Origin: Ignavibacteriota bacterium
GTDB lineage: Bacteria > Bacteroidota > Ignavibacteria > Tepidaquicellales > Tepidaquicellaceae
Reading direction: 5' to 3'
DNA: 16,874 nucleotides
Assembly: GCA_003158365.1 (NCBI GenBank)
Contig: PMIW01000041.1
Coordinates: forward strand, 25,084-41,957
The position numbers and the translations under genes were made by a program. Positions 6,135 to 14,413 of this stretch are shown here, piece after piece (within the stretch, counting starts at the first letter, position 1; every line of letters starts with the position of its first letter). The notes beneath the pieces are model-generated. The model had not been told where the DNA came from, searched no databases, and saw only the letters and a program-made list of their open reading frames with translations.

Positions 6135-9100
6135 ATGAAAAAGACCTCCTTCCCCAAAAAAGACGCCGGTAGAATTAAAGAGCAGGAACTAATTGACTGG
6201 AAGCATAGATTTGAACTTGTTGCAGAAGCTTCCGGGCAGATTGTATATGATTATAATTTAAATGACGGTTCGATAAAATGGAGCGGCAGTACATTAAATG
6301 TACTTGGCTATAAATTATCGGAAATGAACGGGGGTATAAAGCAATGGGAAAAACTTATACATAAAGATGACAGGAAAGAAGCGCTCCGATTATTAGAGAT
6401 TGCCGAAAAAGATTTGACTCCTTATGAAATTGAATACCGCTTCAGGCATAAAAACGGGAATTATTTAGAAATAAAGGATACGGGATATTTTATTCCTGAC
6501 GAAAACGGCAGGTCTATACGGATGGTAGGGATGATGAAGGATATTTCGTCCCAGAAACGTTCCAGGTTATTGATAACCGCATTAAACACAGCCGTGCTGG
6601 AAATGCAAAAAGTATTTTCTAAAGAAGATATTTACAAAGTTATTGCCCGTGAGTTTAAGAAAATGAATATAGAAAGCATGGTTTCACTTGTCGATGCAGA
6701 AAGAAAAAATATTTTTTTTGAATATTTCAGTTATGATTCAAAATTAGTTAAGGTTGCAGAAAAAATTGCGGGGCTGTCTGCAAAAAACTTAACTTTATCA
6801 ATTGATAAAATAAAAGAATATGGTGAAGTCATTAATCATAAAAAAACGTTGCTAATTGAAAGCAATCCTGAATTTATCAGGCAGATTCTTCCGAAAAAAG
6901 TGAAATTCATGGCCGAACAGGTTATTAAGATGTTTAAAATTAACCGTTTTATAATAGCTCCTTTGATAGCCGATGACCGTGTATTCGGAATATTTTCGGT
7001 TCAGTCGGAGGACCTGATTGAATCGGACATTCCGGCTGTAACGATTTTTGCTTATCAGCTTGCCGGAGCCTGGCAAAAAGGGGAATTGATTGAGAAAATC
7101 AGGCAGGATGTTAAGGTTCAAATTCAAGCGGAAGAAGCACTAAAAGCGAGTGAACAAAAAGCGAGGACAATAATAGAGCAGCTTTCAGAGGGATTTGCCC
7201 TAATCGACGAAAAAGGTAAAATTGTAGAGTGGAACGATGCGATGGAAAAGATTTCGGGCAGAAAGAAAAAAGATGCTATCGGTTTATTCTTTTGGGAAAT
7301 GCAGTATGAGCACACACTGCCTGAGCTCCGGGGTCCGGAAAAATTTAATCATTCTGATAAAGTTTTCTTGGAATCATTAAAGAAAAAAGATTCCGCAAAA
7401 TTCAACAAAACTTTCGAGGTACCTTTTCTTAATTTAAAAGGGGAAAAGCGAATCATCCAGTCTACGATATTTCCGATTTTTCTAGGAGAGAAATTTTTTG
7501 TCGGTAATGTAACAAGGGATATTACGGAGCAAAAAAGAACAGATGAGATTTTGCATCGCAGTGAAGAAAGATTTTCTAAGGTATTTAAATCAAGTCCGTA
7601 TGCAATAAGCATAAGCGACCTTGAGACGGGCAGATATATAGATGTAAACGACAACTTTTTAAAACTAATTGGTTTTAATAAGGATGAAATTATAGGAAAA
7701 AATTCCTTTGAATTAAATTTGTGGATTAATTCCGCTAATCGTGAAAATATAACCGGAAGATTGAGACAGGAAAACTCCATCAAAAATATACTAACGGATT
7801 TCAGGATTAAATCCGGAGAAATAAGAACATGGAAATCTTCACTTGAAATAATTGAACTTAACGAAAAGCCATGCATACTTTCCATGATTGAGGATATAAC
7901 CGATCAGAAAAAAGCAGAGGACCTTTTAAAGGAAAGCAATAGAAAATTAAATACGCTCATAAACAACTTAAGCGGAGTAGTATACAGATGCCTGAATGAC
8001 AAGGACTGGACCATGGGATTTATAAGTGATGGAATTAAAGAGCTGTCAGGATTCCCGCCTGAAGAATTTATTTTTAATAAAGTAAGAACATTCGATTCAA
8101 TAATCGAGCCTGAAGACAAGAATATGGCATGGAATTCAATTCAAAATGCATTGGACAATAATACTTCCTTTGCTATTGAATACCGCATTAACTGCTCAAA
8201 CGGGGAACAAAAATGGGTAAGTGAAAGAGGGAGCGGAATATACGAAAAAGATAAACTGATTGCCCTGGAAGGCTATATTTCCGATATCACTGCAAGCCGT
8301 TATACCGCACAGGTAATTAAAGAAAGCGAGGAAACGCTCAAGACATTTATCAATGCGCTTCCCGAACCGGCATTCCTGATAGACAAAAATTATAATATAT
8401 TATTATCCAATAAATCACTTGCAGACAGTTTTAACCTCTCGCCCGAAAAAATGACAGGCAAAAATATATTTAAAATTCTTCCGCAAGAGGATGCCGGGCG
8501 CAGATCAAAATATATTGACGAAGTATTGATGAAAGAGGAACCTATAATTTTTGAAGATTCGCGTGATGATTTATTTTATATAAATTACCTGTATCCAGTT
8601 TTTGATGAAGGTAAAAAAGTATCCAAAGTTGCCATTTTTGCTCTTGATATCACGAGCAGGTTAAAAGCAGAAAAAGAAAATTTATTGCTTGCACAGACCT
8701 TAAAATCGGTGAAAGATGCAATCAGCATAACTGATATGAATAACAATGTAATATTTGTTAACGACGCATTTCTGGAAACTTACGGATTCCCTGAAGAAGA
8801 AATCATCGAAAAAAATATTTCATTTGTAAATCCGAAAGGATTTAAGGATGATTCCGGAAAAATTCATGAAGAGACTATGAAGGGCGGGTATCACGGCGAA
8901 ATAATGAATATTAAAAAAGACGGAAGAGAATTCCCTGTGGAACTATGGACATCCACCGTAAGAGACTCAAATAATAATATTATTGCAACTGTCGGCGTTG
9001 CACGCGATATAACAAGCCGTCTTAAAGCAGAAAAGGAAAACACTTTACTTGCTCAGACCATCAAATCCGTAAAAGATGCTATAAGTATTACAGATATGGA

Positions 9101-11705
9101 TAATAATTTATTATTTGTTAATGACGCATTTCTTGAAACATATGGTTATAACAGAGATGAAATAATCGGAAAACACGTATCTGTTATTGTTTCAGAAAAA
9201 AACCCGAAAGAAATTTTAAATGAAATCCAAATTGGAACAAAAAAAGGAAGCTGGAACGGAGAATTAATTGATAAGCGCAAGGATGGTACTGAATTTCCAA
9301 TTGAACTCTGGACATCCGTTATAAAAGATATCCATAATAACACTAATGTTGGAATGGTAGGTATAGCGAGGGATATTACAGAAAGAAAGCAAGCTGAAAA
9401 GGAAATCGAAGAAACAAACAAAAAATTAATTCAGGCACAGCGCGTGGCAAGAATCGGAAGCTGGGAAGATTATTTGCCCACAGGGGAATTGTTCTGGTCA
9501 AGTGAAATGTATATTATCTTAGGAATTGACAGGGGAGTAAAACTTAATTTTTCGGATACCACGAAACTGTTTCCTCCCGAAGAACTGGAAAAATTAAATG
9601 CAGCTGTAAATGATGCTATTATAAATAAGAAACCATACAGCATGGATTATAAAATCATCACACCTGACGGAAACGTGAAATATATCCACGATGAAGGGGA
9701 AGTGAGATATGATGAATCCGGAAATGCAGAATGGATGTACGGTACGACGCAGGATATAACAGAGAATAAACTTGCAGAAATTGCTCTTAAAGAAAGTGAA
9801 GAAAAAATGCAGAGTATATTCCGTGTTGCACCCGCGGGTATTGGAATTACGAAAGACAGAATCTTTTTGGATGTTAATCTTCATATTTGTGAAATGACAG
9901 GGTATTCAAAGGAAGAACTAATAGGAAAAAGTGCGGAATTGTTATATCAGTCAAAAGAGGATTTTAATTATGTCGGAAATGAAAACTACCGTCAGATTAA
10001 AAAAACAGGTCTTGGATTTGTTGAGACGAACTGGAAAAAAAAGAACGGCAGCATTATAAATATAATATTATCATGGACACCAATCGATACGAATGATGAT
10101 TCCAGGGGAGTAATTTTCACAGCTTTAGATATTACATTGAGAAAACAATACGAAGAAAATTTACGGAAAAGCGAAGAGCGTTTTAAGCAGGTCGCAGAGA
10201 GCGCAGATGAATGGATATGGGAAGTAAATGCAGACGGTCTTTATACATATACAAGCCCGATTGTGGAAAAAATTCTCGGTTATAAACCTGAGGAAATTGT
10301 TAACAAAAAGCATTTCTATGATTTCTTTTTACCCGACGTCAGAGATAATATCAAAAAAGCTGCATTAGAAATATTTAGCAGAAAGGGAAAAATAAAAAGT
10401 TTAATAAATGAGAATTTACATAAAAACGGAAAAATAACAATTCTGGAAACAAACGGGGTCCCTATGCTTGACGGGCAGGGTAATCTTTTAGGGTACAGAG
10501 GTGTTGACAAAGATATTACGGAGCGAAAAAGGGCGGAAGAGGAGCTGATAAAAGCCAAAGAAAGAGCTGAAGAAATGAACAGAGTAAAAACAAATTTCCT
10601 CGCGAATATGAGCCACGAGGTCAGGACGCCGCTTGTTGCAATTCTCGGTTTCTCGGAAGTTTTAAGCGGAATAATAAAGGAAGAAGAATTAAAGAACTAT
10701 GTTAACATGATACATACCGGCGGGGAGAGACTGCTTGATACGTTAAATTTGATACTTGATTTATCGGTTATAGAGTCTCAGAAAATCAAGATAGAACTGA
10801 TTCCGCTGAACATAATAGAAGAAGTAAACCTGGTTGCGGCATTATTTGAAAAAACAGCATTGAGAAAAAAATTAAAGATTGATATAAAATCGGAATTTGA
10901 ATCATATATTATAAATCTCGATGCGAAAATATTAAGGCAGATTTTGAACAATCTGATAAACAATGCGATAAAGTATACCAATGCGGGAAAGATAACGGTT
11001 AAACTAAATGAGGAAAAAACTGAAGGCGGGAAATTTTTTGCTGTAAGAATTGAAGACACAGGGATAGGAATTCCCGAAAATAAACGCGACTTAATCTGGG
11101 AAGAGTTCAGGCAGGTAAGCGAAGGGTTAAACCGTTCATTTGAAGGTGCCGGACTTGGGTTATCTATAACTAAAAAGTTTGTAGAGAAACTCGGCGGAAA
11201 AATATTTCTTGAAAAAAGTGAAGTTGAAGTAGGCTCGACTTTTACTGTTTTGTTCCCTATTAACGAAGAAACTGATATTAAATTTGCAAAAGAAACAAAC
11301 AGAGAAATAACAAAAAAAATAATTATAAAGTCAAAACCGGAAATTCTCTATATTGAAGACGACCCTATTGCAATAGATATTGTAAGAACATTTATCAGGG
11401 ATTCGTATAATGTAGATGGTGTCTTAACGGGGTTGGAGGGAATAGAAAAAGCGAGAATTAAAAAATACGATGCGGTATTTATGGATATAAATTTAGGTAA
11501 GGAAATGGACGGTTTGGAAGCAACGAAAATAATAAGAGAAATTCCCGGATATCAATCCATTCCAATAGTAGCCATTACCGCATTTGCAATGGTAGGTGAC
11601 AAGGAAGAGTTTTTTGAAAAAGGATGCACGCATTATATCTCAAAACCTTTTACAAAAGCAGAATTCAGGCAGTCTGTTTCCGAGATTTTGCCCGCAAAAA
11701 AATAA
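6135..11705 (+). CDS. Giant soluble multi-PAS/GAF hybrid histidine kinase
   Basis: The protein has 1856 residues with no membrane segment or signal peptide, so it is a cytoplasmic sensor. Approximate order: PAS1 (25-143), a GAF-like region (144-325), then nine PAS units at about 343-473, 474-598, 599-728, 729-852, 853-972, 973-1093, 1094-1218, 1219-1343 and 1344-1471. Most end in a DIT-type motif with a short helical linker (such as DITERK.AE). The kinase core follows: H-box NMSHEVRTPL with phospho-acceptor H1494, N-box NNLINNAIKYT (1605-1615), G1 box DTGIGIP (1641-1647) and G2 box GAGLGLS (1671-1677). A C-terminal receiver carries the acidic pair D1742/D1743, phospho-acceptor D1784, T1815 and K1837. 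All key catalytic residues are present. There is no HPt or DNA-binding domain, so output must pass to another protein or the receiver may modulate the kinase. The ligands are unknown. Its position after cstA hints at nutrient or energy sensing. The ATG at 6135 has only a distant AAGGA. Confidence 0.95.
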   Translation: MKKTSFPKKDAGRIKEQELIDWKHRFELVAEASGQIVYDYNLNDGSIKWSGSTLNVLGYKLSEMNGGIKQWEKLIHKDDRKEALRLLEIAEKDLTPYEIEYRFRHKNGNYLEIKDTGYFIPDENGRSIRMVGMMKDISSQKRSRLLITALNTAVLEMQKVFSKEDIYKVIAREFKKMNIESMVSLVDAERKNIFFEYFSYDSKLVKVAEKIAGLSAKNLTLSIDKIKEYGEVINHKKTLLIESNPEFIRQILPKKVKFMAEQVIKMFKINRFIIAPLIADDRVFGIFSVQSEDLIESDIPAVTIFAYQLAGAWQKGELIEKIRQDVKVQIQAEEALKASEQKARTIIEQLSEGFALIDEKGKIVEWNDAMEKISGRKKKDAIGLFFWEMQYEHTLPELRGPEKFNHSDKVFLESLKKKDSAKFNKTFEVPFLNLKGEKRIIQSTIFPIFLGEKFFVGNVTRDITEQKRTDEILHRSEERFSKVFKSSPYAISISDLETGRYIDVNDNFLKLIGFNKDEIIGKNSFELNLWINSANRENITGRLRQENSIKNILTDFRIKSGEIRTWKSSLEIIELNEKPCILSMIEDITDQKKAEDLLKESNRKLNTLINNLSGVVYRCLNDKDWTMGFISDGIKELSGFPPEEFIFNKVRTFDSIIEPEDKNMAWNSIQNALDNNTSFAIEYRINCSNGEQKWVSERGSGIYEKDKLIALEGYISDITASRYTAQVIKESEETLKTFINALPEPAFLIDKNYNILLSNKSLADSFNLSPEKMTGKNIFKILPQEDAGRRSKYIDEVLMKEEPIIFEDSRDDLFYINYLYPVFDEGKKVSKVAIFALDITSRLKAEKENLLLAQTLKSVKDAISITDMNNNVIFVNDAFLETYGFPEEEIIEKNISFVNPKGFKDDSGKIHEETMKGGYHGEIMNIKKDGREFPVELWTSTVRDSNNNIIATVGVARDITSRLKAEKENTLLAQTIKSVKDAISITDMDNNLLFVNDAFLETYGYNRDEIIGKHVSVIVSEKNPKEILNEIQIGTKKGSWNGELIDKRKDGTEFPIELWTSVIKDIHNNTNVGMVGIARDITERKQAEKEIEETNKKLIQAQRVARIGSWEDYLPTGELFWSSEMYIILGIDRGVKLNFSDTTKLFPPEELEKLNAAVNDAIINKKPYSMDYKIITPDGNVKYIHDEGEVRYDESGNAEWMYGTTQDITENKLAEIALKESEEKMQSIFRVAPAGIGITKDRIFLDVNLHICEMTGYSKEELIGKSAELLYQSKEDFNYVGNENYRQIKKTGLGFVETNWKKKNGSIINIILSWTPIDTNDDSRGVIFTALDITLRKQYEENLRKSEERFKQVAESADEWIWEVNADGLYTYTSPIVEKILGYKPEEIVNKKHFYDFFLPDVRDNIKKAALEIFSRKGKIKSLINENLHKNGKITILETNGVPMLDGQGNLLGYRGVDKDITERKRAEEELIKAKERAEEMNRVKTNFLANMSHEVRTPLVAILGFSEVLSGIIKEEELKNYVNMIHTGGERLLDTLNLILDLSVIESQKIKIELIPLNIIEEVNLVAALFEKTALRKKLKIDIKSEFESYIINLDAKILRQILNNLINNAIKYTNAGKITVKLNEEKTEGGKFFAVRIEDTGIGIPENKRDLIWEEFRQVSEGLNRSFEGAGLGLSITKKFVEKLGGKIFLEKSEVEVGSTFTVLFPINEETDIKFAKETNREITKKIIIKSKPEILYIEDDPIAIDIVRTFIRDSYNVDGVLTGLEGIEKARIKKYDAVFMDINLGKEMDGLEATKIIREIPGYQSIPIVAITAFAMVGDKEEFFEKGCTHYISKPFTKAEFRQSVSEILPAKK
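8691..9410 (+). repeat. Tandem duplication of a PAS-encoding unit inside the kinase gene
   Basis: Two consecutive units of about 120 codons (from 8691 and 9051) encode near-identical starts: AQT[LI]KSVKDAISITDM, then NN, then FVNDAFLETYG. By direct count 28 of the first 33 residues agree. The linkers before each unit also match (DITSRLKAEKEN, then LLLAQT or TLLAQT). Many third codon positions differ, so the duplication is not brand new or has been reshaped by selection. Confidence 0.8.
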
Positions 11706-11766
11706 AAAAAATATGGCATATTTGATTACTTGAAATTAATATCATCTATGCATAACTTCCCAAAAA

Positions 11767-11772
11767 AAGGAG
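11767..11772 (+). promoter_or_regulatory. Strong Shine-Dalgarno site of the GYD gene
   Basis: AAGGAG ends 7 bases before the ATG at 11780. It is the only near-perfect Shine-Dalgarno site I noticed in the window, which fixes the start of the small gene. Confidence 0.7.
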
Positions 11773-11779
11773 TAAAGCC

Positions 11780-12076
11780 ATGAAAACCTTTATTCTTATG
11801 ACGAAACTTGCCCCTGAAATTACCAGCAAGCTAAAGCAGCGCGGTAAAGTAGGACACGCCTGGTTAGATGAAGTAAAGAAAAAATGCCCGGAAGTGAAGT
11901 TCCTGACACATTATGCATTACTTGGTAAATATGATTTTCTCGATATTTACGAAGCACCCGATGAGGAAACTGCCGCCAAAGTATCGATGATTAGTCTTGC
12001 AAACGGTGCAATGTTTGCCGAGAGCTGGGTTGCGATTCCGTATAAAAAATTTCTGACACTGACGGAAGAAATTTGA
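11780..12076 (+). CDS. GYD-domain protein
   Basis: This is a 98-residue cytoplasmic protein. After the strand MKTFILMTKLAP it has a helix, then the family core LLGKYDFLDIYEAPDEETA (positions 48-66; the GxYD motif is GKYD) and a second helix ending SLANGAMFAESW. This is the GYD domain, a small ferredoxin-like fold of roughly 90-100 residues whose biochemical role is not established; it resembles dimeric alpha-beta barrel proteins. It follows the hybrid kinase by 74 bases on the same strand with no obvious terminator between them, so co-transcription is plausible. No interaction with the kinase can be read from the sequence. Confidence 0.85.
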   Translation: MKTFILMTKLAPEITSKLKQRGKVGHAWLDEVKKKCPEVKFLTHYALLGKYDFLDIYEAPDEETAAKVSMISLANGAMFAESWVAIPYKKFLTLTEEI

Positions 12077-12081
12077 TTAAA

Positions 12082-12130
12082 TGTTAAATTAAAGAGCAGA
12101 AATTAGAAAATTGTATTTTGATATTTAACA
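12082..12130. terminator. Weak candidate hairpin between convergent genes
   Basis: TGTTAAAT (12082-12089) and ATTTAACA (12123-12130) are perfect 8-bp complements with a 33-base loop, between the convergent stops of the GYD gene and the polyferredoxin gene. The stem is AT-rich and the loop long, so this is weak. Confidence 0.25.
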
Positions 12131-12141
12131 ATTATTATTCA

Positions 12142-13158
12142 TTAATCATTCTTGAAGTGGTCCAGTTTTTCTATATTCTTAAAGTATAACTGATATTCCT
12201 CTTTTGATACTTTATTCTGCCAGTTACCTGTCAGCATTGCTATTCCCGTGGATAATAAAAAAACAGATATAATTATTCCTGCGGCTATTTTTTTATTAAG
12301 CTTTTTTTTTACCAGTACAGGTTTTATATAAAGCGCATCTTTAACCGGGCAGACATCGATGCAGTTCAGGCAGGATGTGCATTCATCGGAGATTACGTTT
12401 TTTACTCTGTGGACTTTTATGAAAGACGGACAGGCTTTAGTGCAAAGCTTGCAGTCGATGCAGGTATCCTTGTTTCTTTTAATTTTATTCGGACTGAAAA
12501 GCGATACAATTCCGAGCAATGCCCCGTATGGACAAAGGTAACGGCACCAGAAGTTTCTGAAAATAACCGATAAAGCTGTTAATATCCCTATAACATAAAG
12601 AGAAAACCTTGAAATCTTTGCAAAGAAATAATACATCTTTATATCTGCTACAATATTATACGGGCTGTCGAGGAAAGACTTCAGGGCAATTTCGTTCATC
12701 ATAAAGAACACGGTATAGATAAGAAATGCAAGTAGAAGATATTTGACACTTCTCAGAGAATAATCAAGAAACGACGGAATTTTTATTTTTCTTCGGAAGA
12801 TTTTTTCACCTGCATTACCGAGCATTTCGGAAATAAAACCGACAGGACAGAACCAGCTGCAGAAAGATTTGCCGACAAGAAAAGACATCAGGATTATTGC
12901 AAAAAATATCACAACTCCGGCAGGATGTGCAGAGTGAATTATTCCGGTTTTCAGGAATAAATAAAAACTCATCAGAGAACTTATCGGAAGAAATCCGTCA
13001 ACTCCCGGAGGGCGGCTTGTGAATTCGAGCACATCGCCGGATTCAAGCCGGCTAACGAACTTGTAAAAATCATATCCTATCCAGATGCAAAGCAGTACAA
13101 ATGCAGATTGTATAATAAGTCTGAATCTCTGAACCGATTTTTCTGCGTTTTTTACCAT
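12142..13158 (-). CDS. Membrane polyferredoxin (NapH/CcoG/YccM-like 4Fe-4S protein)
   Basis: The product has 338 residues with about five or six membrane helices (roughly 13-33, 57-73, 82-97, 137-156, 182-202, 290-310). Two membrane-edge CxxxCP motifs, CSWFCP (C100/C104) and CRYLCP (C205/C209), are typical of NapH-, NosR-C-terminal-, CcoG- and YccM-type proteins. A soluble segment then holds two complete 4Fe-4S ferredoxin motifs: C233/C236/C239/C243 and C260/C263/C266/C270, each ending in CP. Such proteins move electrons between quinols or low-potential carriers and a periplasmic or membrane partner. There is no nap, nos or cytochrome oxidase gene beside it, so its partner is unknown and I give no symbol. 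The ATG at 13158 is the natural start. A Crp/Fnr-like palindrome lies about 56 bases upstream. The fold is certain; the pathway is not. Confidence 0.9.
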   Translation of the reverse strand: MVKNAEKSVQRFRLIIQSAFVLLCIWIGYDFYKFVSRLESGDVLEFTSRPPGVDGFLPISSLMSFYLFLKTGIIHSAHPAGVVIFFAIILMSFLVGKSFCSWFCPVGFISEMLGNAGEKIFRRKIKIPSFLDYSLRSVKYLLLAFLIYTVFFMMNEIALKSFLDSPYNIVADIKMYYFFAKISRFSLYVIGILTALSVIFRNFWCRYLCPYGALLGIVSLFSPNKIKRNKDTCIDCKLCTKACPSFIKVHRVKNVISDECTSCLNCIDVCPVKDALYIKPVLVKKKLNKKIAAGIIISVFLLSTGIAMLTGNWQNKVSKEEYQLYFKNIEKLDHFKND

Positions 13159-13206
13159 AGTTAAAATTTAAACTAATACAATATGGTAAAAATGGATTTA
13201 ATTGGG

Positions 13207-13222
13207 TTTGACTTTTGTCAAA
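13207..13222. promoter_or_regulatory. Perfect Crp/Fnr-like palindrome upstream of the polyferredoxin gene
   Basis: TTTGAC-TTTT-GTCAAA is a perfect palindrome that contains TTGA-N6-TCAA, the spacing of FNR/FixK-type sites. Its centre is about 56 bases before the ATG of the - strand polyferredoxin gene, a plausible activator position. The regulator is not in the window. Confidence 0.45.
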
Positions 13223-13236
13223 TTTGGGAAGATTCT

Positions 13237-13318
13237 AAAACTACAAAAGTCTGAGTTTTTAAAGACTATAAGAAATTCAATTTTATTTTTGTAAATAGAA
13301 AAAGACTTTTGTAGTTTT
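13237..13318. repeat. Perfect 16-bp inverted repeat in the polyferredoxin/esterase gap
   Basis: AAAACTACAAAAGTCT (13237-13252) is the exact reverse complement of AGACTTTTGTAGTTTT (13303-13318), with a 50-base spacer. The core GACTTTTGT recurs in the nearby palindrome, giving three copies of this 9-mer in 103 bases (13210-13218 and 13304-13312 direct, 13243-13251 inverted). On the - strand the second arm ends in TTTT, so it could also end transcription of the esterase gene. Confidence 0.6.
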
Positions 13319-13375
13319 TGTGATTGAGTTAATATGTTATTTTTAAACGGATAAAAATAAAACGAATATATTAAA

Positions 13376-14293
13376 TTATTCCCTGCTTTTTCTTGATTTA
13401 AAGAATTCCCATATTACATCTGCTGCGTTGAAATCTTTGCAGGTGTTTCCGACAATTTTTTTGGGAAGGTACTGACTTCCGCCGGGCCAGGTGTGACCGC
13501 CGTTTGTAATTTTTATAAGAACTACATCTGTGTTATTTAATCCGCCGGAATAAGTATATTTTGTGGCATAGCATTCATCATCTCCGATTACATCGGGGAT
13601 TTCTTCTTCCTTATATTTTTCGGTGCATTTATTGAGTTTTACAAAGATAGCAATGGACTCATCCGTAGATATTGATTTGCCGCGGCTTTTGCCGATTTTA
13701 AATCCGACTTTACCGCCTTCGTATTTTACGAGTGGGTCTTCGGTACCGTTAATTAACATTAATGATACAGGTTTATCAAGTGTATATCTGTCTTGCAGAT
13801 TTTTTGGAATGTTTGCACACACGGGAGCGATTGCGAGAATTTTATTCGATAATTTATAAGCCAGATAGAAAGAGAAAAATGCTCCGTTGGACATACCTGT
13901 TGCGAAAATCCTTGTTGAATCTATTTTATATTCTTTTGAAATAGTATCAATCAATTGAGTGATAAATTTCAAATCATCATATTTTGTATTTTCCACAGGG
14001 TCATTTCTACCGTCGTTCCATGCTTTGTCTTTTCCGTTGGGATATGCAACTATGAACCTGTCTCTGTCGGAGAGTTTATTGAATCCGCTTTCTTTCATAA
14101 TCTGTTTTCCTGTCCCGCCGTGTCCGTGCAGGACGATAACAAGAGGAAGATTATAAATAAGCGTTCCTGTTTCTGGGAGGTGGAGGATGTAAGTTCTTGT
14201 TATTCCATCGATTGTGATTTCCTGTTCTCTTGTCTGGGAAAAGATGGTATAACTTATTGCACTAAATAAAATTATTAATAATATTTTTCTCAA
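13376..14293 (-). CDS. Secreted PHB-depolymerase/feruloyl-esterase-like hydrolase
   Basis: This is an alpha/beta hydrolase of the LpqC/PHB-depolymerase family, which cleaves ester bonds in polymers or plant phenolic esters outside the cytoplasm. Counting from the TTG at 14293 it has 305 residues: a signal peptide (MRKILLIILFSAISYTIFSQ), then VLHGHGGTGK for the oxyanion region, the nucleophile elbow GMSNG (Ser135), NGTEDPLV (probable acid Asp186) and GGHTWPGG (His267). The triad is complete and the WPGG motif is typical of the family. The frame continues upstream to an ATG at 14392, but those 33 codons are a translation of a CTTTGCG-type repeat and would bury the signal peptide. I therefore prefer 14293; an AAAGG before the upstream ATG means automatic annotation may choose 14392. 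The substrate is unknown. Family sure, start uncertain. Confidence 0.88.
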   Translation of the reverse strand: MRKILLIILFSAISYTIFSQTREQEITIDGITRTYILHLPETGTLIYNLPLVIVLHGHGGTGKQIMKESGFNKLSDRDRFIVAYPNGKDKAWNDGRNDPVENTKYDDLKFITQLIDTISKEYKIDSTRIFATGMSNGAFFSFYLAYKLSNKILAIAPVCANIPKNLQDRYTLDKPVSLMLINGTEDPLVKYEGGKVGFKIGKSRGKSISTDESIAIFVKLNKCTEKYKEEEIPDVIGDDECYATKYTYSGGLNNTDVVLIKITNGGHTWPGGSQYLPKKIVGNTCKDFNAADVIWEFFKSRKSRE

Positions 14294-14317
14294 ATTTTTC
14301 TTTTTAAAAGACTTAAT

Positions 14318-14405
14318 CGCAAAGGACCTAAGGAATCGCAGAGTATATGTAAAGGAAAGCATGTTTCCCTTTGCGTTCTTTGCGAAAAACATTGCGACCT
14401 TTGCG
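14318..14405. repeat. CTTTGCG/CGCAAAG intergenic repeat
   Basis: CGCAAAGG at 14318-14325 faces CCTTTGCG at 14368-14375, TCTTTGCG at 14377-14384 and CCTTTGCG at 14398-14405; an AATCGCAGAG lies in between. This resembles a class of imperfectly palindromic CGCAAAG repeats that I recall as scattered between genes in various bacterial genomes. It fills the space between ettA and the esterase and overlaps the upstream extension of the esterase frame. Confidence 0.55.
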
Positions 14406-14413
14406 GTAAAAAA

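Noticed and set aside
7349..7885. 178-residue frame on the - strand opposite the kinase
   Set aside because: It lies opposite well-formed PAS domains and its Ser/Leu/Phe-rich composition is typical of antisense to Lys/Glu/Asn-rich coding DNA.
8691..9410. CRISPR-like or satellite repeat
   Set aside because: The periodicity is a coding duplication of PAS modules of about 360 bases, not short repeats with spacers.
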